DNA of 64,000 nt from Myxococcus guangdongensis (GCF_024198255.1 NZ_JAJVKW010000009.1:186001-250000), one strand, 5' to 3'; counted from the stretch's first letter, positions 46,535-56,757 are shown. Numbers and translations: made by a program. The notes: generated by a model from the letters alone, not told the origin.

Positions 46535-49500
46535 ATGCACCACACCCTCCGGACCTGGGCATCCACCGTCGCGCTGTCGTTGTTGTCCCTGCTGCTCTTC
46601 GCCCCGCCCGCGCTCGGCGCCGCGGCGGCGAAGGCGCCTCCCTCGTGGAAGGACATCGACGCGCTGGAGTCGAATCAGCAATACGAGGCCGCCGCGAAGG
46701 GCGCGGAGGCCCGGCTCGTCAAGGCGCGTGAGGGACAGGACGAGGCCGAGTGGGCCCGCGCGCTCCTGCGCACGGTGCGCCTGCGCAGGGCCCTGCACGG
46801 GTACGAGACGGCGGTGCGATTCCTGCGCGAGGAGCCCTGGCCCAAGGGACAGCTGGCCCGCGCCACGCTGAACCTCTACTACGCCAACTCGCTCGTCACG
46901 TACGCGCGCGTCTACAGCTGGGAGGTCCGGCAGCGTGAGCAGGTGGCGTCCTCGGGGCCGGTGGACCTGAAGGCGTGGACGTACACCCAGCTCATCACCG
47001 AGGCGCAGCGCGCGTACGAGGAGGTCTGGAAGCAGCGCCAGGCGCTGGGCCAGGAGCCGGTGAAGGTGCTGTCCGAGTACGTGCAGCCGAACACGTACCC
47101 GGAAGGCATCCGTCCCACGCTGCGCGACGCCGTCACGTACATGCGCGTGGAGCTGCTCGCGGACAGCACGCACTGGCTGCCCGAGCAGGCGAACGAGGTC
47201 TTCAAGCTGGACCTGCGCTCGCTGCTGGAGGGCTCGCCGGTGGTGGACCTGACGGACCCGAACATCCACCCGCTGGTGAAGGTGGCCTCGGTGCTGGGCG
47301 ATCTGGAGTCCTGGCACCGCGCGGGCGGACGGCGTGAGGCGGCGCTCGAGGCGCGCCTGCGTCGCTACGAGGTCCTCCACCAGCACATCACCGACGCCGA
47401 TGATCGCACGCGAATCCGCGAGCACCTGTCCGCGCACCTGGCGGCGTTCAAGGACGTGCCCTGGTGGTCCATGGGGCAGGGGTTGCTGGCGGAGCAGGAG
47501 AACGCGGCGGGCCACGCGGTGCGCGCGCACGCGCTCGGCAAGGAGGGCATGGCGGCGCACCCCAAGTCGCTGGGCGCCTCGCGGTGCCGGACGCTGGTGG
47601 AGTCTTTGGAGGCGCCGGACTTCCGCGTCGTCTCCATGCAGTCGGATGGGGCGAACCGTCGCTCCGTGGAAGTCTCCCACCGCAACGTGCCTGTGCTCTA
47701 CTTCCGCGCGTACCCGCTGGATGTCGAGGCGCGGCTGAAGAAGGTCGACGACTACAACCTTCTGCCGTACGGCAACGAGTTGCTGCGCCTCATCCGGAGC
47801 CTGAAGCCCGTGGCCTCGTGGACCACGCAGCTGCCCGCCACGCCCGACTTCCAGATGCACCGCACCTTCGTCACGCCGCCGCTCAAGGACGTGGGCACGT
47901 ACGTCATCGTCGCCTCCGCGCGCGAGGACTTCCGTGACAAGACCAACCGCATCGAGGCCTCGTTCCTGTCGGTGACGCCGTGGGTGGCCGTCACCCGCAA
48001 CGCGCGAGGGCAGAGCGTGGAGGCGCGCGTGGTGAAGGGCGACACAGGCGTCGCCACGCCCGAGGTGTCCGTGCGGTTGGTCCAGATGGAGTACCGCCAG
48101 GGCTTCCGCACCGTGGCGCGGGCGAAGACCAATGCCCAGGGCGAGGTGACGTTCCCCGCGCCCAAGGGCCAGCCCTACCAGAGCTACATCCTGGTGCTGG
48201 GCGAGGGGAAGTCCGCGCTGATGTTGCTCAACGGGGTGAACTTCTATCCCCACTCGGAGCCGCGGCAGGTCGTGTCGTCGCTCGTCTTCACGGACCGCAG
48301 CGTCTACCGGCCGCTGCAGAAGCTGCAGTGGAAGGTGGTGGCGTACTCCGGACAGACGGAGTCGGCGCGCTACGAGACGCTGCCTCGCACGCCCTTGAAG
48401 GTCCGGCTGATGGACCCGAACTACCAGGAGGTGGCCTCGAAGGAGGTCAGCACCAACGACTTCGGTTCGGCGGCGGGTGAGTTCACGATTCCCACGGGGC
48501 GGCTGCTGGGCGCGTGGCAGGTGCAGGTCGAGTCGGGCGGCGGCGCGGCGGTGCGCGTGGAGGAGTACAAGCGGCCCACCTTCGAGGTGTCGCTGAAGGA
48601 CCCGGACGCGCCGATGCGGCTCAACCGCCCGGCGACCTTCAAGGGCGAGGCGCGCTACTACTTCGGGCTGCCCGTGGCGTCCGGCACGGTGCGCTGGCGC
48701 GCGTACCGCGAGCCGGTGCTGCCCTGGTGGTGGTGGTACGACACGCGCTTCGTCTCGCAGCAGCGGCAGCTCGTCGCCGCGGGCTCGTCGTCGGTGAAGG
48801 AGGATGGTGGCTTCGACATCACCTTCACGCCGGAGGCGGACGAGCGCTCGGCGGGCACGCCCGGCCTGACGTGGCGCTACCGCGTGGAGGCGGACGCCAC
48901 GGACGAGGGGGGTGAGACGCGCTCGGCGGAGCGCGCGTTCCGCCTGGGCTTCGTCGCGGTGGAGGGGCGCGTGGAGACGGACACGGGCTTCTTGTCCGAG
49001 GGGACGCGGGCCGAGGTGCGGCTGGTGCGCTCTACCCTGGACGGCGCGCCGCAGCCGGGCGCGGGGCGCTGGCGCCTGGTGGCGCTCAAGCAGCCCGCGC
49101 AGCCGCTGCTTCCCGCGGACGAGCCGATTCCCACGCCGCCGAACTTGAAGGTGGACCCCGCCGCCGCGCCCTCGCCCACGCCGGGCGACTCGGTGCAGCC
49201 GCGCTGGACGCAGACGTACAAGCCTGATTCGGTGATGGCGCGATGGGCGGATGGCGCCGAGCGCGCCAAGGGCGAGGTCCAGCACGACAAGGACGGCCTG
49301 GCCCGCGTGACGCTGCCCGCGCTGCCGGCGGGTGCCTACCGGCTGCACTACGAGACGAAGGACGCCTTCGGACAGACCTTCACGGTGGCGCGCGAGCTGC
49401 TGGTGGCGGGGACGCGTGCGCCGGCCGAGCTCGCCGCGACGCTGGTGGTGGAGAAGTCGTCGGCGCGCGTGGGGGAGAAGGTCCGGCTGCTGGCGACGTC

Positions 49501-52500
49501 CGGCTTCGAGGGACAGCCGCTGATGTTGGACCTGTACCAGGGTGAGAAGCGCATCCTGCGCAAGGTGCTGGTGGCGGGTGAGTCCTCCGCCCTGGTCGAG
49601 GTGCCGGTGACGGAGGAGCTCCGGGGCGGCTTCACGGCGGTGCTCGTGGCGGTGCGCGACTGGCAGTTCCTGCGCTTCACCGAGCACGTGTACGTCCCAT
49701 GGGACAACAAGGACCTGCAACTGGAGTTCTCCACCTTCCGCGACAAGATTCGCCCGGGCGCGAAGGAGACCTGGCGCGTGACGGTGAAGGGGCCCAACGG
49801 CGCGAAGGTGGATTCGGCCACCGCGGAGCTGCTCGCGTACATGTATGACCAGTCGTTGGACCTGTTCGCGCCCCACAGCCCGCCGAGCGTGTCCAGCCTC
49901 TATCCCAGCCGCGTGGCGTCGGTGGATCTGGGCACCTCCTTGTCCATGTCGCATGCCCAGTGGTTGGTGTCGGAGGACTACGGGAACTACGCCTCGTGGT
50001 CGCCGCCTTCGCCGGACCGGCTGCGGTTCGATGATGGCTACGGCGTGGGCGGGCCCGGGCGTCGGTACAAGGCCGCTCGTGGCAGCCTCGGGGGTGTCGC
50101 CAGTCCCTCCGCGGCGACGGTGATGGCCGAGTCGCGGCGGGAGCGAAACGAGGCGGATGCCGCGGCGCCACCGCCGCCTCCTCCGGCGCCTCCGGGCGCG
50201 ATGGTGGAGCAGAAGGCCGAGAAGCCCAAGGCGGAAGGTGGACAGGTCGAGGCGCCGTCCGCGGGGCTGCGCTCCAACTTCGCGGAGACGGCGTTCTGGG
50301 TGCCGCACCTCATCACCGGCCAGGATGGCTCCGCGGCGCTGGAGTTCACGGTGCCCGACTCGGTGACGGCCTGGAGCGTGTGGGTGCACGGCCTCACGAA
50401 GGACTTGAAGGGCGGCTCGGTGCAGCGCACCACGCGCAGCATCAAGGAGCTGATGGTGCGGCCGTACGTGCCGCGCTTCCTGCGTGAGGGAGACCTCGCG
50501 GTGCTGGAGGTGGTGGTGAACAACGCCTCCGAGCAGCCCAAGCAGGGCACGCTCACGCTGGACATCGTCGACCCGGACACGCGCAAGAGCCTGTTGGCGG
50601 AGTTCGGCGTGAAGAACGCGTCGCAGACCTTCACGGTGGCGGCGGGGCGGGGGACCAGCCTGCGCTTCCCGCTCACCACGCCGACGCGCGTGGGGCAGGT
50701 GGCCTTCCGGGTGGAGGCCCGTTCAGGTGATTTGAGCGATGGGGAGCTGCGCCCGCTGCCCGTGCTGCCCGGTCGCGTGCACCTGGCGCAGTCGCGCTTC
50801 GTGACGCTCAAGGGCCCGGGCTCGAAGACGATGACCTTCGAGGACTTGAAGAAGGGCGGCGATTCCACGCGCGTGAACGAGCAGCTGGTCGTCACGGTGG
50901 ACACGCAGCTCTTCTACTCCGCGCTCCAGGCGCTGCCGTACCTGGTGGACTACCCCTATGAGTGCTCGGAGCAGACGCTCAACCGCTTCGTGTCCTCCGG
51001 CATCCTGGGCAGCCTCTACGACAAGTACCCGGCCGTCGCGAAGATGGCGAAGGAGATGAGCCAGCGCGAGACCCAGTTCGAGACCTGGGACTCGGTGGAC
51101 CCGAACCGGAAGATGGCCCTGGAGGAGACGCCCTGGCTGGAGATGGCCAAGGGCGGCCGCGAGGGCAACGCGGGGCTGGTGAAGGTGCTGGACCCGAAGG
51201 TGGCGCGCGCGGAGCGGGACTCGGCGATGGCGAAGCTGCGCAAGGCGCAGACCTCCAGCGGCGGTTTCCCCTGGTGGCCGGGTGGCCCGCCGTCGCCGTA
51301 CATGACGCTCTACATCCTCCACGGCCTGTCGCGCGCCATGGAGTACGGCGTGGAGGTTCCCGCGGACATGACGAGCAGTGCCTGGGAGTACGTGGCCCGG
51401 CACTTCCGTGAGGAGTACTCCGAGAAGCTGATGAAGAAGGGGATGGGCTGGGAGTTCCTCACCTTCCTCAACTACGTGGCGTCCAACTACCCGAACGCGA
51501 GCTACACCGGCGACGCGCTGACCGAGGACGAGCGCAAGTCGATGCTCGCCTTCAGCTTCACGCACTGGAAGAAGCACTCGCCCTACCTGAAGGGCTACCT
51601 GGCGCTGACGCTCAAGCGCGCGGGACGCAACGCGGACGCGCTGAAGGTCTGGGACAGCGTGATGGACTCGGCGAAGACGAGCGAGGAGCTCGGGACGTAC
51701 TGGGCGCCGGAGGACCGTAGCTGGCTCTGGTACAACGACACCACGGAGACGCACGCCTTCGCGCTGCGCACGCTGACGGAGCTCAAGCCGAAGGACTCGC
51801 GACGCGAGGGCCTGGTGCAGTGGCTCTTGCTCGACAAGAAGCTCAACCACTGGAAGTCCACGCGGGCCACGGCCGAGGCGCTGTACGCGCTGGTGAAGTA
51901 CCTGGAGGCCGAGGGCGCGCTGGGCATCCGCGAGGACGCGAAGGTGACGGTGGGCCCGCGCGTGGTGCGGATGGAGTTCGCGCCGGACGTGTCCACGGGG
52001 AAGAAGAACCAGGTCGTGGTGCCCGGGCCGGAGCTCCAGCCGGAGACGATGAGCCGCGTGGTGGTGGAGAAGACGACCAAGGGCTTCGCCTTCGCGTCCG
52101 CCACGTGGCACTTCTCCACGGAGAAGCTGCCCGACGAGGACCGGGGTGACTTCTTCCAGGTGTCGCGGCGCTACTTCCGTCGCGAGCGCGAGGGCAAGCA
52201 GGTGGTGCTCCAGCCGCTGAAGGAAGGCGCGATGCTCGCCCCGGGTGACGAGGTGGAGGTGCAGTTGTCGCTGCGCACGAAGCACGCGGCGGAGTACGTC
52301 CACCTGAGAGACCCGCGCGCCGCGGGCCTGGAGCCGGAGAACGTGCAGTCACGGCACCAGTGGGACCTGGGCATCGTCTGGTACGAGGAGACGCGGGACT
52401 CGGGCTCGAACTTCTTCTTCGAGTGGCTGCCCGCGGGTGAATACACCTTCAAGTACCGGCTGCGCGCCAACATGGCGGGGACCTTCCGCGTGGGGCCCGC

Positions 52501-52579
52501 CACCGTGCAGTCCATGTACGCGCCGGAGTTCACCGCGTACTCCTCGGGAGCGGTGATCACGGTGGGCGCGGCGAAGTAG
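46535..52579 (+). CDS. Bacterial alpha-2-macroglobulin
   Basis: 2014 aa. Signal peptide MHHTLRTW...LLFAPPALGAA; no lipobox. Macroglobulin domains are seen from FTDRSVYRPLQKLQWKVV near residue 590 (MG2 strand). The bait-like segment around residue 1200 is Ala/Pro/Glu-rich. It is followed by TAFWVPHLITGQDG, then the ANL-like VRPYVPRFLREGD, and the thioester motif CSEQ at residue 1477 (YPYECSEQTLNRF) in the helical TED domain. It would trap proteases by thioester cross-linking in the periplasm. E. coli-type genes sit beside pbpC; none is here. Confidence 0.9.
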   Translation: MHHTLRTWASTVALSLLSLLLFAPPALGAAAAKAPPSWKDIDALESNQQYEAAAKGAEARLVKAREGQDEAEWARALLRTVRLRRALHGYETAVRFLREEPWPKGQLARATLNLYYANSLVTYARVYSWEVRQREQVASSGPVDLKAWTYTQLITEAQRAYEEVWKQRQALGQEPVKVLSEYVQPNTYPEGIRPTLRDAVTYMRVELLADSTHWLPEQANEVFKLDLRSLLEGSPVVDLTDPNIHPLVKVASVLGDLESWHRAGGRREAALEARLRRYEVLHQHITDADDRTRIREHLSAHLAAFKDVPWWSMGQGLLAEQENAAGHAVRAHALGKEGMAAHPKSLGASRCRTLVESLEAPDFRVVSMQSDGANRRSVEVSHRNVPVLYFRAYPLDVEARLKKVDDYNLLPYGNELLRLIRSLKPVASWTTQLPATPDFQMHRTFVTPPLKDVGTYVIVASAREDFRDKTNRIEASFLSVTPWVAVTRNARGQSVEARVVKGDTGVATPEVSVRLVQMEYRQGFRTVARAKTNAQGEVTFPAPKGQPYQSYILVLGEGKSALMLLNGVNFYPHSEPRQVVSSLVFTDRSVYRPLQKLQWKVVAYSGQTESARYETLPRTPLKVRLMDPNYQEVASKEVSTNDFGSAAGEFTIPTGRLLGAWQVQVESGGGAAVRVEEYKRPTFEVSLKDPDAPMRLNRPATFKGEARYYFGLPVASGTVRWRAYREPVLPWWWWYDTRFVSQQRQLVAAGSSSVKEDGGFDITFTPEADERSAGTPGLTWRYRVEADATDEGGETRSAERAFRLGFVAVEGRVETDTGFLSEGTRAEVRLVRSTLDGAPQPGAGRWRLVALKQPAQPLLPADEPIPTPPNLKVDPAAAPSPTPGDSVQPRWTQTYKPDSVMARWADGAERAKGEVQHDKDGLARVTLPALPAGAYRLHYETKDAFGQTFTVARELLVAGTRAPAELAATLVVEKSSARVGEKVRLLATSGFEGQPLMLDLYQGEKRILRKVLVAGESSALVEVPVTEELRGGFTAVLVAVRDWQFLRFTEHVYVPWDNKDLQLEFSTFRDKIRPGAKETWRVTVKGPNGAKVDSATAELLAYMYDQSLDLFAPHSPPSVSSLYPSRVASVDLGTSLSMSHAQWLVSEDYGNYASWSPPSPDRLRFDDGYGVGGPGRRYKAARGSLGGVASPSAATVMAESRRERNEADAAAPPPPPPAPPGAMVEQKAEKPKAEGGQVEAPSAGLRSNFAETAFWVPHLITGQDGSAALEFTVPDSVTAWSVWVHGLTKDLKGGSVQRTTRSIKELMVRPYVPRFLREGDLAVLEVVVNNASEQPKQGTLTLDIVDPDTRKSLLAEFGVKNASQTFTVAAGRGTSLRFPLTTPTRVGQVAFRVEARSGDLSDGELRPLPVLPGRVHLAQSRFVTLKGPGSKTMTFEDLKKGGDSTRVNEQLVVTVDTQLFYSALQALPYLVDYPYECSEQTLNRFVSSGILGSLYDKYPAVAKMAKEMSQRETQFETWDSVDPNRKMALEETPWLEMAKGGREGNAGLVKVLDPKVARAERDSAMAKLRKAQTSSGGFPWWPGGPPSPYMTLYILHGLSRAMEYGVEVPADMTSSAWEYVARHFREEYSEKLMKKGMGWEFLTFLNYVASNYPNASYTGDALTEDERKSMLAFSFTHWKKHSPYLKGYLALTLKRAGRNADALKVWDSVMDSAKTSEELGTYWAPEDRSWLWYNDTTETHAFALRTLTELKPKDSRREGLVQWLLLDKKLNHWKSTRATAEALYALVKYLEAEGALGIREDAKVTVGPRVVRMEFAPDVSTGKKNQVVVPGPELQPETMSRVVVEKTTKGFAFASATWHFSTEKLPDEDRGDFFQVSRRYFRREREGKQVVLQPLKEGAMLAPGDEVEVQLSLRTKHAAEYVHLRDPRAAGLEPENVQSRHQWDLGIVWYEETRDSGSNFFFEWLPAGEYTFKYRLRANMAGTFRVGPATVQSMYAPEFTAYSSGAVITVGAAK

Positions 52580-52588
52580 GCTCGCTCC

Positions 52589-52618
52589 GGGGCCCGGGCC
52601 GAGCGGGCCCGGGTCCCC
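52589..52618 (+). terminator. Hairpin after the macroglobulin gene
   Basis: A strong G/C hairpin (GGGGCCCGGGCC paired with GGGCCCGGGTCCCC) separates the macroglobulin and the next lipoprotein gene. Confidence 0.5.
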
Positions 52619-52635
52619 TGGAAGCGAGTCGGGTC

Positions 52636-54030
52636 ATGTCCTTGTCGCGCAGGCTGTGTCGGTCGGGTGGGTGGCTGCTGCTGTGCCTCGGGGTGGCGTG
52701 CTCCGACGGCGAGCCTCCTGCGCCTGTTCCCGCGTACCGGCTGTCCCCCGAGCGTGCCGCGCGATTGGAGACGCTGAGGACGGAGGTCCTCGCCGATACG
52801 TGCTACCAGGGGGAGGATCCTCGGGGGTGTCCCGTGATGGCGGTGTCCTTCGCGCCGACGCGCGACTTCGCCATGAAGGACGGCACGGGTGAGGCGTTGC
52901 TCATCGTCGACGACTTTCCGACGTTACCCCCGAGGGTGCTCCGTTATCGCAACCGGATCCTCGGGTACTACGAGGCGTTGGAGGGGGGCGACGTCATCGA
53001 GGTGGACCCGGGCTGGTCGCTTCCTCCCAAGCTCCACGAGGCGCTGACCACCTTCGCCACCGAGGACTTCATTCCGGCCGAGGTGCTGCGCCCCTTGGCT
53101 CAGCCGCTCCAGTCCAGTTACCCCGCTATCAGTCGGCAGAGCGTGGGACACGGAAGCACCGTGCTGTCCCTGTTGGCGGAGGCCAACCCCCAGCAGCCCA
53201 TCGTCTTGATGCGCCATCCGAGCCTCTATTGGTTGTCGCGCTCGGAGTTCTGCGAGCCCACCGGTGAGCCGGGGGCCCTGGAGCGGCTGCGGGGGAGGGC
53301 GCAGCGCGCGGCCACGGGGTTGCGAAATCTGATGGAGCGACATCGTGTCCGCTTCGTGAACCTGAGCCTGGGGGAGACGATCGACACCTTGCGACTCACC
53401 TGGCCCTATCGCTGCGCGGGAGAGGTCCCGGGCGTCGAAGTCCTCCGCGCGAAGCTGGCGGCCTACGCTCCCATCACCCAGGTGCTCTTCGCGACACCCG
53501 GCGTCTTCACCGCGCAGGCCGCCATCGACGCCAAGGACCCGCTGGACTCCCCCTACGACTTCCCATCGGCGGAGTACCCGAACCGGCTGCGCGTGGGCTT
53601 CTTCACGACGCTCGAGTCAGGACTCGATGTCTCGGGGAGGGGAGACACGTCGAAGCTGCAAGGGTGGCCCGCGCGTGAGAACGTCGACGTGTACCTGAAC
53701 AGCGGCGTGATTCCGACGCGGCCCTTCACGCACAACACGACGCCGTGGCTCCAGGTGGACAGCTTCGGCGTGGACATCTTCCCCATCACCGCGGCGACGA
53801 CGTCGTGGATGGCCCCATTGGCCCTGTCGCGCTTCATCCACGTCCGCTACGAGCGCTTCGCGGACAGGACGATGAGTGACGAGCTCATCCAGCGCATCCG
53901 CAAGTGGATGGTGCCCTCGGCCTGTGAAGACCGGCCCGACCTGGTCTGCGTGTTCCAGGACCCGCTCGCGCACGGGCAGCTCGAAGTCATGCGGCTGGGC
54001 TACCGGCCTCGCGAGTACGTCGCGCCCTGA
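52636..54030 (+). CDS. Subtilase-like lipoprotein
   Basis: 464 aa. Signal peptide with LGVAC-SDGE lipobox. A peptidase S8 pattern is visible: Asp in LLIVDDF near residue 98, His in SVGHGSTVLSLLAEANPQQP near residue 174, a RFVNLSLGET strand, and Ser in ATTSWMAPLALSRFIHV near residue 394, the GTSMA-like box. Spacing and order fit subtilisins, but identity is low, so activity is uncertain. It follows the macroglobulin gene by 56 bp in the same direction, though a hairpin lies between. Confidence 0.5.
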   Translation: MSLSRRLCRSGGWLLLCLGVACSDGEPPAPVPAYRLSPERAARLETLRTEVLADTCYQGEDPRGCPVMAVSFAPTRDFAMKDGTGEALLIVDDFPTLPPRVLRYRNRILGYYEALEGGDVIEVDPGWSLPPKLHEALTTFATEDFIPAEVLRPLAQPLQSSYPAISRQSVGHGSTVLSLLAEANPQQPIVLMRHPSLYWLSRSEFCEPTGEPGALERLRGRAQRAATGLRNLMERHRVRFVNLSLGETIDTLRLTWPYRCAGEVPGVEVLRAKLAAYAPITQVLFATPGVFTAQAAIDAKDPLDSPYDFPSAEYPNRLRVGFFTTLESGLDVSGRGDTSKLQGWPARENVDVYLNSGVIPTRPFTHNTTPWLQVDSFGVDIFPITAATTSWMAPLALSRFIHVRYERFADRTMSDELIQRIRKWMVPSACEDRPDLVCVFQDPLAHGQLEVMRLGYRPREYVAP

Positions 54031-54161
54031 CGGCGCTGCCGTGGACGTCACCTATCTCGCGGAGCTGGCCGCTGGGTCGTCCCAAGCGCGAGATCACGCG
54101 TCCGTGAGAAGGGCCGTGCTGGCCACGGTCCGTGAGGATGCTGGAGTGGCTCCATGGGGCA

Positions 54162-54185
54162 TGTCGCGACGAGCCCATCGCGACA
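54162..54185. terminator. Hairpin between convergent genes
   Basis: TGTCGCGA and TCGCGACA form a perfect 8-bp stem around an 8-nt loop, in the gap between the subtilase-like and EndoU-like genes. No U-tract. Confidence 0.45.
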
Positions 54186-54202
54186 GCCCGCCAGCGGAGC
54201 GG

Positions 54203-55336
54203 CTACTCGCCGCAGGTGGCGGCGTTGTCCGTGGGGTGCAGCGTGGCGATACCGTAGGTGCCGTTGCGCGTGCCGCACCAGATCTGCCAGCGCGTGTTGC
54301 CCAGGTCCTTCGCGGCGTACACGCCACCTTCCTTCTTCGCCCCATCCCGAGCGCAGCAGCGCGCGAAGGCCCGCGTCCCAATCGACAGCAGGCCCACGGC
54401 GTCGTGCGCGTCGGTGAACCCGCCCACGCGCTTCTCGCCGCAGGACCACGGCGCCACGCCCTGGAAGCGGATGAGGTACTGCTCCTTCGTCTTCGCGGAG
54501 CCCCCGCGCACCGGGCCGCCGTAGCAGATGCGGCCCTCCGCCTCGAGCTGCGCATAGCGCGGCAGGAAGTGCAGTCCGCCGATGGGGCCGCGCTGCCAGT
54601 CGTCCCCGCAGAACACGTGCGTGAAGGCGTTGCGAGGCCCCGTGCTCACCCAGAGGCTCGTCAGCCAGTCGATGTTCGCCTGCCGATTCCCAGGACGCCC
54701 CGCCGCGGATAGCGCCGTCTGGAGCCGCGCGTCGTCGTAGTGCCGGGTGACGAAGCGCCGCACGTCCGCCGCGCTCACACTCACGTCCGGCCGCGCGGGG
54801 CACAAATCCAACACCTCCCGGTCCATCGCCGACAGGGGAGGGGGCCTGGCGAACAGCGGCTCTCGCGAGCACGTCGTCGCGCAACCCGTGGCCGGCTTCC
54901 ACGACACGGCGGGCTTCGCCTCGGCGTAGCGGGGAGCCTCGGCGCTCGGCGCGGTGACGACCACGGGCGCGCCGTTCGACTCATCACGCTCCGCGAGCTG
55001 CTTCTCACGACTGCGTGCCCGGTCCGCTGCATCCGCGCGGTCCGCGGCGGCCAGCGTGGCGGCGCTCGGGGCCGAAGGGGCCGCGGACTCCTCGGCGCCC
55101 TCGCACAGCACCCAGCCCTCGGCGGAGGCGCCTCGCAGCTTGCACCAGGCCCTGCCGGGGCCCCCCTTCTTGAGCAACGGATACGTCTTCCCAGCCTCCA
55201 CGGTGAACATGACGCGGGAGGACTCGGGCTGCTCCACCGCGTCGACGGAGGACTCGGAGACGAAGGCCCCCGGGCCCGCGAGGGCGGGCAGGGCGCTCAG
55301 CAGCAGACCGAGGCTCAGGGCGGCGGAAAGACGCAT
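54203..55336 (-). CDS. Secreted SH3-like plus EndoU-like protein
   Basis: 377 aa. Signal peptide MRLSAALSLGLLLSALPALA. Residues 45-80 (TYPLLKKGGPGRAWCKLRG) resemble a bacterial SH3 domain. After an acidic/Ala-rich linker, the C-terminal ~200 residues contain NAFTHVFCGDDW and GGLHFLPRYAQLEAEGRICYGG, then a KTKEQYLIRFQG strand. This follows the eukaryotic-type EndoU ribonuclease order (F-x-HVF-x-G, G-x-H, then the lysine strand), which suggests the two catalytic histidines are present. A secreted RNase or toxin-like role is inferred. No immunity gene is evident next to it. Four or more cysteines suggest disulphides. Confidence 0.65.
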   Translation of the reverse strand: MRLSAALSLGLLLSALPALAGPGAFVSESSVDAVEQPESSRVMFTVEAGKTYPLLKKGGPGRAWCKLRGASAEGWVLCEGAEESAAPSAPSAATLAAADRADAADRARSREKQLAERDESNGAPVVVTAPSAEAPRYAEAKPAVSWKPATGCATTCSREPLFARPPPLSAMDREVLDLCPARPDVSVSAADVRRFVTRHYDDARLQTALSAAGRPGNRQANIDWLTSLWVSTGPRNAFTHVFCGDDWQRGPIGGLHFLPRYAQLEAEGRICYGGPVRGGSAKTKEQYLIRFQGVAPWSCGEKRVGGFTDAHDAVGLLSIGTRAFARCCARDGAKKEGGVYAAKDLGNTRWQIWCGTRNGTYGIATLHPTDNAATCGE

Positions 55337-55436
55337 GGTGCGCGGGACTGTAGCCCAATCCCACCCCGCCCCTCGACACGAGGGACGGGACGGGCCACTC
55401 CTCGGGCACCTGGGACGCACCGCCCCTGGTGGGAAT

Positions 55437-56699
55437 TCACGCCAGCTTGACGCGCGCCAGCTTCAGCTTGCCGACCTGGAGCGTGTACTCACCGGCGGAC
55501 AGCTCCGCCTTGGGGTCCGCCACCTTCTCGCCGTTCACCCGCACGCCGCCCTGGGTGATCATCTTCCGGCCCTCGGTCGACGACGCCACCAGCTTCGCCT
55601 CGGCGAGCACCTTCGTCACCGGCAGCGCCGCCGCGCCCTCCAGCGCCACCTCCACCACGGTCAGCGACTCGGTGGACACCTCCTTCTTCGCGAAGCGCTT
55701 CTCGAAGTCCTCCTCCGCCTTGCGGCCCGCCTCCTCGTCGTGGAAGCGCGCCGTCATCTCCCGGGCGAAGGCCACCTTCGCGGCCTTGGGGTGCACCTCA
55801 CCACTGGCGACCTTGGCCTTCAGCTCGGTGACCTCCTTGAGCGTCTTCGACGACAAGAGCTCGTAGTAGCGCCACATCAGGTCGTCGGTGATGCTCATCA
55901 GCTTGCCGAACATCGCGTCCGCCGGCTCGCTGACGCCCACGTAGTTGTCCAGGCTCTTGGACATCTTGTCGCCGACAATCTTGCCGTCGACGAGGCGGGC
56001 ACCGAGGCCCTCGAGGATGGGGCCCGTCATGATGACCTGCGGCGCCATGCCCTCCTCGCGCATGAGCTGCCGGCCCACCAGCAGGTTGAAGAGCTGGTCT
56101 GTCGCGCCCAGCTCCACGTCCGACTTCAGCGCCACGGAGTCGTAGCCCTGCAGCAGCGGGTAGAGCAGCTCGTGGATGGCGATGGAGATGTTGTCCCGGT
56201 GGCGCTTCTTGAAGTCGTCGCGCTCCAGCATGCGCTGCAGCGAGTAGCGCGACGCCAGGCGAATCATCCCCTCGGTGCCGAGCTTGTCGAGCCACTCGGA
56301 GTTGAAGCGGACCGTCGTCTTGTCCGCGTCCAGCACCTTGAAGACCTGCTGCTTGTACGTCTCCGCGTTGGCCTTCACCTCGTCGCGGGTGAGCGCCGGG
56401 CGCGTCGCGTTGCGCCCCGTGGGGTCTCCAATCAGCGCCGTGAAGTCGCCGATGAGGAACACCACCGAGTGTCCGAAGTCCTGGAAGCGCCGCATGCGCG
56501 TGAGCAGCAGCGAGTGGCCCAGGTGCAGGTCCGGCCGGCTCGGGTCGAACCCCGCCTTGATGACCAGCGGCTTGCCCGAGTCATACGAATACTGGAGCTT
56601 CTTCTTCAGGTCCTCGGGCGAGTGGAGGTCCACCGTGCCGCGGGTGACTTCTTCGAACTGCTCCTCGGGGGTCGCCTTGCGCAGTGCGTCCTGATTCAT
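55437..56699 (-). CDS. tyrS: Tyrosyl-tRNA synthetase
   Basis: 420 aa. Class I synthetase. HIGH-like motif HLGH in DLHLGHSLLLTRM, KMSKS in DKMSKSLDNYVG, tyrosine pocket segment YSLQRMLERDDF and ELLYPLLQGYDSVAL, and an S4 RNA-binding domain at the C-terminus (MITQGGVRVNGEKV). The LHLGH and IGDFTALIGDPTGRN pattern resembles the TyrZ-like group. ATG 56699 is the natural start; upstream has no strong ribosome site. Confidence 0.95.
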   Translation of the reverse strand: MNQDALRKATPEEQFEEVTRGTVDLHSPEDLKKKLQYSYDSGKPLVIKAGFDPSRPDLHLGHSLLLTRMRRFQDFGHSVVFLIGDFTALIGDPTGRNATRPALTRDEVKANAETYKQQVFKVLDADKTTVRFNSEWLDKLGTEGMIRLASRYSLQRMLERDDFKKRHRDNISIAIHELLYPLLQGYDSVALKSDVELGATDQLFNLLVGRQLMREEGMAPQVIMTGPILEGLGARLVDGKIVGDKMSKSLDNYVGVSEPADAMFGKLMSITDDLMWRYYELLSSKTLKEVTELKAKVASGEVHPKAAKVAFAREMTARFHDEEAGRKAEEDFEKRFAKKEVSTESLTVVEVALEGAAALPVTKVLAEAKLVASSTEGRKMITQGGVRVNGEKVADPKAELSAGEYTLQVGKLKLARVKLA

Positions 56700-56757
56700 G
56701 GCCGGCGGACCATAACCGAAACCCCCGCCCTGCACGCGAGCCTTCCGCTGCCGGATT

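Noticed and set aside
46325..50389. 1354-aa minus-strand open frame opposite the macroglobulin
   Set aside because: Arg/Leu/His-rich with no motif; the plus strand carries clear macroglobulin signatures.
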